The notes: generated by a model from the sequence alone, not told the origin. Counted from the stretch's first letter, positions 37,074 through 46,300 are shown. The stretch: DNA of 64,000 bases from CAVTND01 sp963735955 (GCA_963735955.1 CAVTND010000016.1:186001-250000), one strand, 5' to 3'. Made by a program: numbers and translations.

Positions 37074-38681
37074 CTACATGCCTGCTGAAGTCGTCCGTCG
37101 GCGCAGCGCTTTCGTGCGCACCAGTGTCGGGGCGGCAGCTCCATTTCTCCCGGCGCCGTTGTGTGACCTGGCTGCGTGCTTCGTCGATCGACTCGTGGCG
37201 CCATGTGTGGAGCGGGTCCCGGCGGGCGCATGCACGCTCGCGGAAGCTGACTCGGCTGCCTGCAGCGCGCCCGACAGTCCAAGGAGCTTGCGGTGCTCGT
37301 CGACCAGGAAGTCGCCGAGATCGCCGATGTCCGGAACCGCGCGGCGGCAGGCGATCAGACCGTAGTCCATCGACCCGTTGTAGCTCTGCACGGTCATGTT
37401 CAGGGCCATGGAATGTGCCGGTATGGAGACTGGATAGTTGGTGCAGAGGCGAGCGCCAGCGACATACAGGGGCGCCTGCGGTCCGGGCACATTCGACACG
37501 ACCACGTTGGCAACCGGCGGCAGGTGGTTGGCGATTCCCGATCGGCCGAACAGTGCGACCAGTCCGGTCATCAGCCAGGGCGCGCCGAGCCCCGGAAAGT
37601 CGGTCGGCAATACCGACTTCAGGTCGCCCATGACCGACTTGGCGCTCGCCGAGGACGCCTGGATGGCTCGTACTCGTTCGATCGGATCATCGATGTCGGT
37701 CGCGAGCGTCATGAACGACATCGATACCTGATTGTTCGACTCCGTGTTGCCCGCTTCGCGCAGGGACACCGGCACGGCGGCAATCAGTGACTTGTCTTTC
37801 GGCAGGGCATGCAGCTCACGCAGATATCGGCGCAGGGCACCGGCACAGGTCGCGAGCACTACATCGTTGATCGACACCCCGAGGCTCTTGGCGATTGCCT
37901 TGGTCTCGGCCAGTGGAATCGATCGGGCGACATACGAGCGCTGGTTGGTGATCGCCACGTTAAATGGAGTTCGTGGGCCGATCAGGCCGGACAGTTTTGG
38001 GAGGGCCCAGTGTCTCTTGCCGTCTTCCTCGGATTCGGGCCTGAGCACGTTCACGATTGCGCGTGCCATGCCGGGCAGGGTCCGGACCAACCGGTAGACC
38101 TGGGTTACCGCATTGCCGACCGCCCCCGTCGCCAGCTCGGCCACGCCAAGTTGATACTGGTTGGTTCGAGGCTTGGGCTTGGGCGGGCGTACTTTGCGGG
38201 GCTCGGCGGTGAGGTCGAAAATGGCCTGCGCCAGGGCGGCACCGGCCTGGCCATCGACACCGGCATGGTGCAGCTTCGTATAGAGCGCAAGCTGCCCCGA
38301 TTGCAAGCCGTCGATCACATACATTTCCCACAGGGGGCGACTGCGATCGAGCAGACTCGAATGCAGGCGCGCTACGTAGGCTTCGAGTTGCTTGAATGTG
38401 CCGGGCCGCGGCAGGGTAATGCGACGCACGTGATAGTCGATGTCGATGTACTCGTCCTCGACCCAGACCGGGTTCGACAGTTCGAACGGCATCAGAGCCA
38501 GCTTGCGCGTAAACACCTCGTTCAAGTGCATGCGGCTGATGATGTGGTTCTTGAAGTCCTCGTAGAACTCCCCCTGGTAGCCGGCTGGAAGCTCAAGCAG
38601 CGCCAGGCCGCCGACATGCATCGGCATTTCCGGGGTTTCGAGGTGCAGGAAACTCGCGTCGAGGCCGCTGAGGTGTTTCAT
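37074..38681 (-). CDS. Wax ester synthase / acyl-CoA:diacylglycerol acyltransferase (WS/DGAT)
   Basis: This 535-residue acyltransferase makes wax esters and/or triacylglycerol storage lipid. It starts KHLSGLDASFLHLETPEMPM, the family opening, and has the catalytic HHAGVDG at residues 138-144. Further family segments are SINDVVLATCAGALRRYL, NQVSMSFMTLATDI and NVVVSNVPGPQAPLYVAGAR. The last 60 residues are low-complexity and basic (GTRSTHGATSRSTKHAARSH), unlike most homologues, and may be a lipid- or PHA-surface tail. It is a single gene with no partner. Confidence 0.93.
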   Translation of the reverse strand: MKHLSGLDASFLHLETPEMPMHVGGLALLELPAGYQGEFYEDFKNHIISRMHLNEVFTRKLALMPFELSNPVWVEDEYIDIDYHVRRITLPRPGTFKQLEAYVARLHSSLLDRSRPLWEMYVIDGLQSGQLALYTKLHHAGVDGQAGAALAQAIFDLTAEPRKVRPPKPKPRTNQYQLGVAELATGAVGNAVTQVYRLVRTLPGMARAIVNVLRPESEEDGKRHWALPKLSGLIGPRTPFNVAITNQRSYVARSIPLAETKAIAKSLGVSINDVVLATCAGALRRYLRELHALPKDKSLIAAVPVSLREAGNTESNNQVSMSFMTLATDIDDPIERVRAIQASSASAKSVMGDLKSVLPTDFPGLGAPWLMTGLVALFGRSGIANHLPPVANVVVSNVPGPQAPLYVAGARLCTNYPVSIPAHSMALNMTVQSYNGSMDYGLIACRRAVPDIGDLGDFLVDEHRKLLGLSGALQAAESASASVHAPAGTRSTHGATSRSTKHAARSHNGAGRNGAAAPTLVRTKALRRRTTSAGM

Positions 38682-38775
38682 GAGGTGATGTCTCCTCCGG
38701 GCCTAGTTCGGCAGGCCGATTCGGAGGAGTTTAGGCGCCTTCGTACCACGTCTGGCAACCGGCGCCGACGACCGA

Positions 38776-40485
38776 TCAGCCGAGAGTCACCGTTGCGGTC
38801 GCACGACCGGCACGCTCATGGCTTGCCGTCAATTCAACGACCGTGCCGGCGGGTGCCTTGATCACCCAGTCGACGTGGGCGCGGTCGCCAGTCACCTTCT
38901 TGTTGGGCCAGAAGCTGACTCCGGTGTGCAGGTAAGCCCAGCCCTCGAGCTCGCCCAGCTGCTCGCGCGACTTGCCGCTCACGATCTCAGCCCCTGCCGG
39001 CAGGCTGACTTCGGCCAGGACACCGCGCAGAAGCTGGCGGCGCACTGCCATTTTCGTCACGTAAGTCGGCAGCCAGCCCGAGTTCTGCACAATCAGTCGC
39101 ACTCGCCACGTTTCGGTGCCGGCCGCGGTGACTTCAACCGCTCGCACTTCAAGTTTGGGCGACACCAGGTTGGTCCAGAGCAGCCATTGTGGAAAACGAG
39201 CGATCTCCTTCTCGCGCATTGCAGGCGGCGGGTTGACGAACACCGCCATCCGGTTCCAGCCGCCGATCTCCACTGGACCGAGCTGCGGATGATCGAAGGG
39301 CTTCCATTCGACATGGCCGGGGTTTGGTCCGTCATCGGGGGCGATGCGCTGCGCCCATTCGAACACTTTCAGATCGTCCTCCGGCGGGTGATCGCGGTAC
39401 CAGTGAATCCATTCCTGGTTCTCGATCCCAGCCTCCTTCTTCGGATTCCAGATCTCGATCGTCCACACGAACATGCCGAGGTGCTCGTAGATCCAGTCGA
39501 AGGCGCCGCTGATGAATTCGCCGGGGTAATACTGGAACTCGTGCCAGATCGAGATGGCCGGATAGCCGGTCAGTTCTTCGCCCTTGCGGCCGACCGTCTG
39601 GTAGGTCCAGAGATCCTCGGCCGGCAGCTTGTCGTCGGGCTGATGACCGAGGGGGCGCAACAACACGCCCGAATATGTGTGAATGCTGGTGCCGCCGCAG
39701 ATATTCGGATGCGCGAGGAAGAATTCGACGACTGCCCGCACCTCGGGCTCCGAGGTCGGATAGGGGCCGGCTCCGAGTTGCTCGAACTCCTGCCGCCAAC
39801 CCGACGGGAAATTTCGATTCAGGTCCAGCCCCTGCGCGTTGCCGGTCACACCCGCGATCGCGACCGAGGCCCCGTCGTAGCCCTCGAGCCGACCTTCCGG
39901 CATCACGCGGTAGTAGTCGCCGCCTGGTGCATCGGTCGGATCGCGCCGAACCAGCAAGCGCGGCTCGGTCGCGTGTTTTTTCCATTGTCCGTTCGTGTCG
40001 GCAATTCGCATCTGCAGGATGCGGCCATCGCCATCCATGTCTTCGGTGATCAGACCTTCGACCGGTTCTTCGTCGAACGGATAGCGCCGTGTCGAAGAGC
40101 GCACGTACTTGGGCCGGTCGGCCATGGCCCATTCAGCACCGTCCGGATTGATGCGCGGGCAGATATAGAAGGCCCGGGTGTCGAGGCAACGACGGATGTC
40201 GGCATTGCTGTCGCGTCCCTTCATCAGCCAGTCGATGAAGTACAGGCAGGCGCTCGACGCGGACAGCTCGATTGAATGGATGTTGCCATCGACCCAGTAG
40301 GCCGGCTTGTCGCCCGCCGCCCCGGTTGCAGTATTGGTGATCGTCAGCACCGGAATCGAGCGCCCCTCGAAGCTCGTCCCCAGCGATTCAAGGGTCACAT
40401 ACTGCGGATGCTCAGAAGCCAATGCGCGCAGAAGCGCCATCAGTTCTTCGTAGCGGTAAAAGCGCGAGTAGTCGATCGAAGGCAT
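38776..40485 (-). CDS. M14-family zinc carboxypeptidase
   Basis: This 569-residue metallopeptidase has the zinc ligands in WVDGNIHSIELSAS (HxxE) and the later His in GGTSIHTYSGVLLRPLG. The substrate-binding GLDLNRNFPSGW supplies the Asn-Arg. It opens IDYSRFYRYEELMALLRALA and has LGTSFEGRSIPVLTI, as in M14 enzymes. A C-terminal extension from about residue 440 resembles a beta-rich domain. No signal peptide is seen, so a cytosolic location is possible. The natural substrate is unknown. Confidence 0.9.
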   Translation of the reverse strand: MPSIDYSRFYRYEELMALLRALASEHPQYVTLESLGTSFEGRSIPVLTITNTATGAAGDKPAYWVDGNIHSIELSASSACLYFIDWLMKGRDSNADIRRCLDTRAFYICPRINPDGAEWAMADRPKYVRSSTRRYPFDEEPVEGLITEDMDGDGRILQMRIADTNGQWKKHATEPRLLVRRDPTDAPGGDYYRVMPEGRLEGYDGASVAIAGVTGNAQGLDLNRNFPSGWRQEFEQLGAGPYPTSEPEVRAVVEFFLAHPNICGGTSIHTYSGVLLRPLGHQPDDKLPAEDLWTYQTVGRKGEELTGYPAISIWHEFQYYPGEFISGAFDWIYEHLGMFVWTIEIWNPKKEAGIENQEWIHWYRDHPPEDDLKVFEWAQRIAPDDGPNPGHVEWKPFDHPQLGPVEIGGWNRMAVFVNPPPAMREKEIARFPQWLLWTNLVSPKLEVRAVEVTAAGTETWRVRLIVQNSGWLPTYVTKMAVRRQLLRGVLAEVSLPAGAEIVSGKSREQLGELEGWAYLHTGVSFWPNKKVTGDRAHVDWVIKAPAGTVVELTASHERAGRATATVTLG

Positions 40486-40570
40486 GGGGACCGTGGGCGC
40501 GAAGAATCAAAGCCGCGGGATCATACGCGGCAGTCCCCGGGCAATCGGTCGCCTTTATGATCCAGCGCGC

Positions 40571-40984
40571 ATGTCGAGCGATCCGATGTCCGACTCTGAA
40601 CCATTGGATGGTCGCGCCCTCAAGGGCAAGCGCGGCTTGACGCGGCTTGCCAATGCGCTGCGGTATTCGATCCACGGGCTGCATGCAGCCTGGGTCAATG
40701 AAGATGCGTTCCGGCTCGAAGTGCTGCTCGCCTGCATCATGATTCCGCTTGCCGCGCTGCTGCCGATCAGCCTGGTTGAAAAGATCCTGTTGATCGGAGT
40801 CGTGATGCTGGTGCTGATCACCGAGCTGATGAACACTGGATTGGAGGCCGCGGTCGACCGCGACAGCTTCGAGATCAATTCGCTTGGCAAGCGCGCCAAG
40901 GACCTCGGCAGCGCCTCGGTGTTTCTTTCAATGCTGCTTGCCGGTGGTACCTGGCTGGCGATACTGGTCCAGAACTTTGTCTGA
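40571..40984 (+). CDS. dgkA: Diacylglycerol kinase (prokaryotic DgkA)
   Basis: This small inner-membrane kinase (137 residues) recycles diacylglycerol to phosphatidic acid. It has the N-terminal amphipathic RLANALRYSIHGLHAAW, NEDAFRLEVLLACIMIP, three transmembrane helices, and the catalytic ITELMNTGLEAAVDRDSFE with conserved Glu and Asn. The C-terminal DLGSASVFLSML is also typical. The start at 40571 leaves a 20-residue cytosolic lead; the open frame is longer upstream but without similarity. Confidence 0.93.
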   Translation: MSSDPMSDSEPLDGRALKGKRGLTRLANALRYSIHGLHAAWVNEDAFRLEVLLACIMIPLAALLPISLVEKILLIGVVMLVLITELMNTGLEAAVDRDSFEINSLGKRAKDLGSASVFLSMLLAGGTWLAILVQNFV

Positions 40985-41014
40985 GCGCGAATCTCGCTTG
41001 TGCCTGAACCCTGC

Positions 41015-41041
41015 TTGACGCGAAGGTCGCTTCCGTAGAAT
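41015..41041 (+). promoter_or_regulatory. Promoter candidate for purC
   Basis: The -35 TTGACG (41015-41020) and the -10 TAGAAT (41036-41041) are separated by 15 bases, slightly short. CCGCC follows the -10. The purC ATG is 29 bp downstream. Confidence 0.5.
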
Positions 41042-41069
41042 CCGCCGCTCGCTCGGAGAAAGGCTCGTC

Positions 41070-41972
41070 ATGGAAGCCGGACTACTGACCACCGACATCG
41101 CCTCGCTGCCCCTGGTGTATCGGGGCAAGGTGCGCGACAGTTATGCGGTCGGCGAGGACAAGCTCTTGATCGTCACCACCGACCGCCTATCGGCGTTCGA
41201 CGTCGTCATGAACCAGCCGATCCCCGGCAAGGGTCGGGTGCTGAACGCGATGTCGAATTTCTGGTTCGACAAGCTCGCCCACTTGGTACCAAACCATCTG
41301 ACCGGCATCGCACCTGAAAGCGTAGTGGCGGGTCGGGATGTCGAGCAGGTCGCCGGTCGCGCAGTGGTAGCGATGAAGCTGACGCCGCTTCCGATCGAAG
41401 CGGTGGTCCGCGGCTATCTGATTGGTTCGGGCTGGAAGGACTATCAACGCAGCGGCGAAGTATGCGGAGTCAAGCTGCCTGCGGGCTTGCCGATGGCGGG
41501 CAAGCTGCCTGCGCCGATTTTCACGCCGGCGACCAAGGCTGCGCTGGGCGTCCATGACGAGAACATCAGTTTCGAGCGAATGCAGGAGATCGTCGGGGCC
41601 GAGCTTGCAGACCAGGTGCGTACTGCTGCGCTCGCGCTGTACTCGGCCGCCGCCGAGTTTGCGGCAACACGCGGCATCATCATTGCCGACACCAAGTTCG
41701 AATTCGGACTTGATTCGAGAGGCACCCTGCGCCTGATGGACGAAGTGCTGACCGCAGATTCCTCGCGTTTCTGGCCGGTCGAGCAGTATCGCGTCGGAAT
41801 TTCACCGCCGTCATTTGACAAACAGTTCGTGCGTGACTGGCTGGAAACGCAGCCATGGAAGAAGACCGCGCCGGCGCCAGATCTGCCGCCCGAGGTCGTG
41901 GCGAAGACCGCGGCCAAGTACCTTGAAGCCTTGCAACGGTTGACCGGCCGCGCGTTAGAACCTGTCTCATAG
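41070..41972 (+). CDS. purC: Phosphoribosylaminoimidazole-succinocarboxamide synthase
   Basis: PurC joins CAIR and aspartate to SAICAR in purine synthesis. The 300-residue protein has LPLVYRGKVRDSYAVGEDKL, LIVTTDRLSAFDVVMNQPIP, VVRGYLIGSGWKDYQRSG, KLPAPIFTPATKA and IIADTKFEFGLD. The length matches the long (yeast-type) subgroup. The last codons, including the TAG stop, lie inside the left terminal repeat of the element at 41958-42222, so the C-terminal residues EPVS and the stop come from the inserted sequence. Confidence 0.95.
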   Translation: MEAGLLTTDIASLPLVYRGKVRDSYAVGEDKLLIVTTDRLSAFDVVMNQPIPGKGRVLNAMSNFWFDKLAHLVPNHLTGIAPESVVAGRDVEQVAGRAVVAMKLTPLPIEAVVRGYLIGSGWKDYQRSGEVCGVKLPAGLPMAGKLPAPIFTPATKAALGVHDENISFERMQEIVGAELADQVRTAALALYSAAAEFAATRGIIIADTKFEFGLDSRGTLRLMDEVLTADSSRFWPVEQYRVGISPPSFDKQFVRDWLETQPWKKTAPAPDLPPEVVAKTAAKYLEALQRLTGRALEPVS

Positions 41973-42222
41973 TTAGCCGCGGGATGCGTTGCCGCCAGAA
42001 CGCCCGGCGGCTAGGCGCGAGGAGGCAGCGTAGCGATGCCTACGCAACGACGAGCAACAACGCGGCCGGGCGTTCTGGCGGCAACCCGGAGGGACGGGAC
42101 TCCCAGGCCAGCATTTCGGCGTTGCTCGTCGCTGATTTGGGCCGGCCAAACGGCGCTCCTCGCGCCTAGAACTGCGAGCCCGGGAATCCCGTCGCACCCG
42201 TGCCTGACTATGAGACAGGTTC
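41958..42222. mobile_element. MITE-like palindromic element with 19-bp terminal inverted repeats
   Basis: The 265-bp element is bounded by GAACCTGTCTCATAGTTAG (41958-41976) and its inverse at 42204-42222 with one mismatch. Inside are a perfect 21-bp inverted repeat (41988-42008 with 42065-42085), a perfect 14-bp repeat (42011-42024 with 42156-42169) and an 11-bp repeat (42048-42058 with 42121-42131). It encodes no transposase. The GAACCTGTCTCAT end resembles IS5-type termini, from memory. No target duplication is visible. Confidence 0.8.
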
Positions 42223-42229
42223 CAATCCG

Positions 42230-42235
42230 TACAAT
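42230..42235 (+). promoter_or_regulatory. Candidate -10 element for purE, just outside the MITE-like element
   Basis: TACAATCCCGG is identical to the string before mpl and lies 27 bp before the purE ATG. Its -35 region would fall inside the right terminal repeat of the element. Confidence 0.5.
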
Positions 42236-42262
42236 CCCGGCTTTTCCTACGCTGCGGCCCGA

Positions 42263-42766
42263 ATGAAGAAGGAAGCGCAGTCTGCGCCGCTGGTCGGTGT
42301 GGTCATGGGATCGAGCACCGACTGGGATGTGATGCAGCATGCCTGCGAGGTGCTGCGCGAATTCGGCGTGCGCTTCGAGGCGCGCGTCGTTTCAGCGCAT
42401 CGCACGCCGGACGAGATGTTCGCCTACGCCGAGGAGGCGCGCGAACGCGGCCTGAAGGCAATCATCGCCGGCGCCGGGGGTGCCGCTCACCTGCCCGGGA
42501 TGCTGGCGGCCAAGACCGTGATTCCGGTGCTCGGCGTGCCGATTCCGTCCAAGTACCTGCGCGGCGAGGATTCGCTGCTGTCGATCGTGCAGATGCCCAA
42601 GGGGGTGCCGGTGGCCACTCTTGCGATTGGCGAAGCCGGCGCGGCCAACGCCGCCTTGTTCGCGATTGCCATGCTCGCGACCGCCGACGCCGATCTGGCG
42701 ATGAAGCTGGCGCAGTACCGCGCCACTCAGTCCGAAAAGGCGCGCAACATGACGTTGCCCCTTTAG
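42263..42766 (+). CDS. purE: N5-carboxyaminoimidazole ribonucleotide mutase
   Basis: PurE converts N5-CAIR to CAIR. The 167-residue protein shows VGVVMGSSTDWDVMQHACEV, RVVSAHRTPDEMFAYAEEA, IIAGAGGAAHLPGMLAAKT, VLGVPIPSKYLRGEDSLLSI and VATLAIGEAGAANAALFA, all class I PurE motifs. ATG 42263 gives the standard N-terminus; an open frame from 42200 runs into the repeat element. It precedes purK, its usual partner. Confidence 0.96.
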   Translation: MKKEAQSAPLVGVVMGSSTDWDVMQHACEVLREFGVRFEARVVSAHRTPDEMFAYAEEARERGLKAIIAGAGGAAHLPGMLAAKTVIPVLGVPIPSKYLRGEDSLLSIVQMPKGVPVATLAIGEAGAANAALFAIAMLATADADLAMKLAQYRATQSEKARNMTLPL

Positions 42767-42882
42767 GGCATGCGCAGGCTTCTGGAGCAATGCCCGTCGC
42801 GCGGGCGGTGGTGAATGGTGCTTGCACCCGTACTCGCGCCGCTGCCGCTCCGTCCTTGATCCGACCTTCATCTTCAAGCGAA

Positions 42883-44052
42883 GTGAACAAGGTACTTGCC
42901 CCCGGCTCCTGGCTCGGCCTGCTGGGAGGTGGCCAACTCGGCCGCATGTTCTGCATGGCGGCGCAGTCCCTCGGCTTCCGCGTGTGCGTACTCGATCCGG
43001 GCGCTGACAGTCCGGCCGGCGCGGTCGCCGACGACCACATTCGCGCCGATTACCTGGACGATGCCGCGCTGGCCGAGCTGGCGCGGCGCTGCGGGGCGAC
43101 GACTACCGAGTTCGAGAACGTACCTGCGCAGGCACTTGAATTTCTCGCTCGCCACGGCGCGGTCAGCCCGGATGCCGACGCCGTGGCCATCGCTCAGGAT
43201 CGCATTGCCGAGAAGCGTTTCATCGTCGACTGTGGCCTGGACGCCGCTCCGCATGCGGTGATCGAACGCGAAAGCGACCTGCAAGCGATCGATCGGACAC
43301 TTCTGCCCGGCATTCTCAAGACGGCGCGCATGGGCTACGACGGCAAGGGGCAGGCGCGCGTGGCGACACGCGACGAGTTGAAGGCTGCCTGGCAGGCAAT
43401 GGGCGCGGCAGCCGTGCTCGAGCAGCGACTGTCGCTGGAATTCGAACTTTCGGTCATCGTCTGTCGGGGCCGCGACGGAGCATCAACCACGTTTCCAGTG
43501 GCCGAGAACGTCCATCGCGGCGGCATTCTCGCAGTTTCTCTGGTGCCGGCTCGCATTGATCCTGCACTTGAACAGGCGGCGCGCGCGGCCGCGCTGCGGA
43601 TTGCAGAGCGGATGAACTACGTCGGTGTCCTGTGTGTCGAGTTCTTCGTGTTGACGAACGGCCGTCTGCTGGTCAACGAGATCGCGCCGCGCCCTCACAA
43701 CTCGGGCCACTACACGATCGACGCCTGCATTACCAGCCAGTTCGAGCAGCAGGCGCGCATCATGGCCGGTCTGCCACTGGGCGATACCGGTCAGGTACTG
43801 GCAGCTGTCATGCTCAATGTACTGGGCGACGCCTGGTACGAAGGTGAGGCGATGCGTGAGCCCGACTGGCCGGGGGTGCTCGCCGTGGCCGGAGCCAAGC
43901 TGCATCTGTACGGTAAGAAGGATGCGCGACGCGGCCGCAAGATGGGCCACGTCAGCTGCGTGGCACCGACGCTGGTTGAAGCGATCGCACGCGCCGGGCA
44001 GGTGGCCGCGTTGCTCGGTATCGAAGGCCCTGACGAGTTGCGCAGTGTCTGA
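42883..44052 (+). CDS. purK: N5-carboxyaminoimidazole ribonucleotide synthase
   Basis: PurK is an ATP-grasp enzyme that carboxylates AIR using ATP and bicarbonate. GTG at 42883 gives VNKVLAPGSWLGLLGGGQLG, fitting the family start; the frame is open from 42790 without similarity. Motifs are LGLLGGGQLGRMFCMAAQSL, GILKTARMGYDGKGQARV and VNEIAPRPHNSGHYTIDACI, followed by SQFEQQARIMAGLPLG. Length is 389 residues. It overlaps the following tsaC start by eight bases. Confidence 0.95.
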   Translation: MNKVLAPGSWLGLLGGGQLGRMFCMAAQSLGFRVCVLDPGADSPAGAVADDHIRADYLDDAALAELARRCGATTTEFENVPAQALEFLARHGAVSPDADAVAIAQDRIAEKRFIVDCGLDAAPHAVIERESDLQAIDRTLLPGILKTARMGYDGKGQARVATRDELKAAWQAMGAAAVLEQRLSLEFELSVIVCRGRDGASTTFPVAENVHRGGILAVSLVPARIDPALEQAARAAALRIAERMNYVGVLCVEFFVLTNGRLLVNEIAPRPHNSGHYTIDACITSQFEQQARIMAGLPLGDTGQVLAAVMLNVLGDAWYEGEAMREPDWPGVLAVAGAKLHLYGKKDARRGRKMGHVSCVAPTLVEAIARAGQVAALLGIEGPDELRSV

Positions 44053-45028
44053 CTCTCCAGCGCCCGATCAGCGGGAGATCACACGTGCGGTCGAAGTGCT
44101 GCGCCGCGGTGGCCTGGTCGCGCTGCCGACCGAGACCGTCTACGGCCTGGCCGCCGACGCTGACAATCCGGCTGCCGTGCGTGCGGTTTTCGCTGCAAAG
44201 GGACGGCCGGCCGACCATCCGGTCATTGTTCACGTGGCCGATGCGACTGCGCTTCATTCATGGTCCCGCGATGTCCCGGCCGAGGCCGAGTGCCTGGCAT
44301 CCGCGTTCTGGCCTGGGCCGCTGACCCTGGTGCTGGCACGCAGTGGTCGCGCCCACGATGCCCTGACCGGCGGACACGACACCGTCGGCCTGCGCGCGCC
44401 GGCGCATCCCTGGGCGCAGTCCTTGCTGCGCGAATTCGGCGGAGCCTTGGCGGCGCCAAGCGCCAACCGTTTTGGTCGCATCAGCCCGACGACTGCGGCC
44501 CACGTGCGCGACGATCTCGGCGAAAAGCCAACGGGCTTGGTCGACTTGATTCTCGACGCCGGTCCATGCCCGATTGGCATCGAATCGACCATCATCGATT
44601 TGTCTGCGCGCGAGCCGCGCTTGCTGCGGCCGGGTGCGATCAGTCGGGCCCAGTTGGAGGCGGCACTCGGTCGTCCGGTGCCGGATGCGGGCGGGGGCGC
44701 ACCGCGGGCCTCCGGCCGACTCGAGCTGCACTATGCGCCGCGCACACCGCTCGAATTGGTGTCGGCCGCGGAATTGCCGGCAAGAATCGTGGCTCTCGGG
44801 GGTGAGGTTGCCGTGCTTGCGCCGGCCGCGACGCTTGATCCGTCCAGCTCGGTGATGTTTGCCATCGCCGCCGCCGCAACGCCCGAGGAGTACGCCAGCC
44901 GCCTGTACGCCGATTTGCGCCGGCTCGACAGCGTTGCCGCCCGGCGGCTGCTGGTCGTGACTCCGCCTCAGACCGCCGCCTGGGAAGCAGTGCACGATCG
45001 CCTCAACAAGGCGCGCACTGCAGCGTGA
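44045..45028 (+). CDS. tsaC: L-threonylcarbamoyladenylate synthase (Sua5-type)
   Basis: This enzyme makes threonylcarbamoyl-AMP for the t6A modification of ANN-decoding tRNAs. From GTG 44045 the 327-residue protein has the YrdC domain (GLVALPTETVYGLAADADNP, VFAAKGRPADHPVIVHV, FWPGPLTLVL, AAPSANRFGRISPTTAAHV, ESTIIDLS). A C-terminal Sua5 domain follows a hinge at about residue 215 (HYAPRTPLELV). This two-domain form is Sua5 rather than the short E. coli TsaC. It overlaps purK and probably shares its transcript. Confidence 0.93.
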   Translation: MSDSPAPDQREITRAVEVLRRGGLVALPTETVYGLAADADNPAAVRAVFAAKGRPADHPVIVHVADATALHSWSRDVPAEAECLASAFWPGPLTLVLARSGRAHDALTGGHDTVGLRAPAHPWAQSLLREFGGALAAPSANRFGRISPTTAAHVRDDLGEKPTGLVDLILDAGPCPIGIESTIIDLSAREPRLLRPGAISRAQLEAALGRPVPDAGGGAPRASGRLELHYAPRTPLELVSAAELPARIVALGGEVAVLAPAATLDPSSSVMFAIAAAATPEEYASRLYADLRRLDSVAARRLLVVTPPQTAAWEAVHDRLNKARTAA

Positions 45029-45047
45029 TCCGGCGCTAGTCCGGGCG

Positions 45048-45053
45048 TATGAT
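45048..45053 (+). promoter_or_regulatory. Weak -10 candidate upstream of the GDSL lipoprotein gene
   Basis: TATGAT preceded by CCGGGCG lies about 142 bp before the ATG at 45196 in the gap after tsaC. There is no clear -35. Confidence 0.3.
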
Positions 45054-45195
45054 CGCCGGCCGACTGGGGTCAAAGCAGCTGAGATCAACGCTGCTCAGAC
45101 CAAGCAGCAATCGTCAAAGCGTCGGGGCGTGAGACGGCATGCGCGGGGCCAAGGTGTGGTCGGGAAACAAGAAGAGATTCCTCAGGAGGGAGACA

Positions 45196-46284
45196 ATGGT
45201 TGAGTTTCAAGGCAAGACAGCGCTTCGGCTGCTCGCGGTAGCTGCAACACTGGTACTGGCGTCGTGCGGCAGCGACGAAAACGCGGACGTCCCCAACAAC
45301 AACCACGGCCCCAACGTAACGCGGGTCGTTTCATTCGGCGACAGCCTGAGCGATCTCGGTACCTACAGCGCCTTCACGACGGCGTCCGGTGTTCCTGGCG
45401 CGGGCCAGTTCACGACCAATACCGGCACGGCCACGCCGGCAAGTCTCTGGGTGAACTCGGTCGCGACCTACTACGGGACTGCCATCAGCAAGAACCGCAC
45501 CCAGGGATTCGGCATGCCGACCGTGTTGCTGGGTGGGACCGGATATGCGCAAGGCGGCTCGCGCGTCGCCCTGCAGCCGGGTATCAATTGCGCCCCGGCG
45601 GGTGTACCACCGGCCTGCACGGCTGCATCCACAGTGCCGGTCACGGATCAGATCACAGCGTATCTGTTAGCGACGGGAGGTGGCGTCCCCGGGGGCGACC
45701 TGATTCTGATTCTCGCGGGCAACAATGACATGCTCTTCCAGCTGGGTGTGTTCTCGGCTTCGGTCGGCGCCGGGGTTCCGGTGGCGACTGCGCAGGCAAC
45801 AGCGCTGGCGGGTGTTCAGGCTGCTGCAACGGCCCTGGTGGGCCAGGTTCGACGCCTGCTCGGGGCCGGTGGGAACAAGATCGTTGTCGTGTCTCCGTTC
45901 GACCTGGTGCCCACACCGTTCGGCGCTTCGGTCGGACCTGCAGCGGCCTTGTTGAGCGGCATGCTGCTGACCTTTAACAATGTCCTTGTCACGCTGAGCG
46001 CCACACCGGGAGTTGAACTGGTCGCCGCCCCGACTTTCCAGCTCCTGGTCAGCAACAACCCGGGCGCTTACGGCTTCATCAACACAACGACGCCGGGCTG
46101 CAACGCCGCGGCCATGCCGCCGGCCGCCGCGGGAAGTTCGCTGTTCTGCATCCCGCCCTTCTTCCTCAACGCCAGCGTGCCGAACAACTACCTGTACGCA
46201 GATTCCGTACATCCGACGACCCAGGCTCACGCCATGTTCGGGCAGTTCGTGATCCAACAGATTGCCGGACGGATTCCGCGCTAG
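45196..46284 (+). CDS. SGNH/GDSL-family esterase/lipase, putative lipoprotein
   Basis: ATG 45196 follows a good ribosome site (AGGAGGG). The N-terminus has a lipoprotein signal ending LVLASCGSD, with Cys as the lipid-modified residue. The hydrolase blocks are VVSFGDSLSDLGTYSAF (block I Ser), LILAGNNDMLFQLG (Asn block) and YADSVHPTTQAHAMFG (Asp/His block V). The 362-residue protein lacks an autotransporter barrel. It is probably surface- or periplasm-anchored with unknown ester substrate. An intrinsic terminator follows. Confidence 0.9.
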   Translation: MVEFQGKTALRLLAVAATLVLASCGSDENADVPNNNHGPNVTRVVSFGDSLSDLGTYSAFTTASGVPGAGQFTTNTGTATPASLWVNSVATYYGTAISKNRTQGFGMPTVLLGGTGYAQGGSRVALQPGINCAPAGVPPACTAASTVPVTDQITAYLLATGGGVPGGDLILILAGNNDMLFQLGVFSASVGAGVPVATAQATALAGVQAAATALVGQVRRLLGAGGNKIVVVSPFDLVPTPFGASVGPAAALLSGMLLTFNNVLVTLSATPGVELVAAPTFQLLVSNNPGAYGFINTTTPGCNAAAMPPAAAGSSLFCIPPFFLNASVPNNYLYADSVHPTTQAHAMFGQFVIQQIAGRIPR

Positions 46285-46300
46285 GAAGCCGAACTCGATG

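Noticed and set aside
37809..38861. Plus-strand open frame of 350 codons opposite the WS/DGAT gene
   Set aside because: There is no start signal or domain, and the minus strand holds the catalytic HHxxxDG enzyme.
41984..42199. Small open frames inside the MITE-like element
   Set aside because: They follow from the GC-rich inverted repeats and appear on both strands without a domain.
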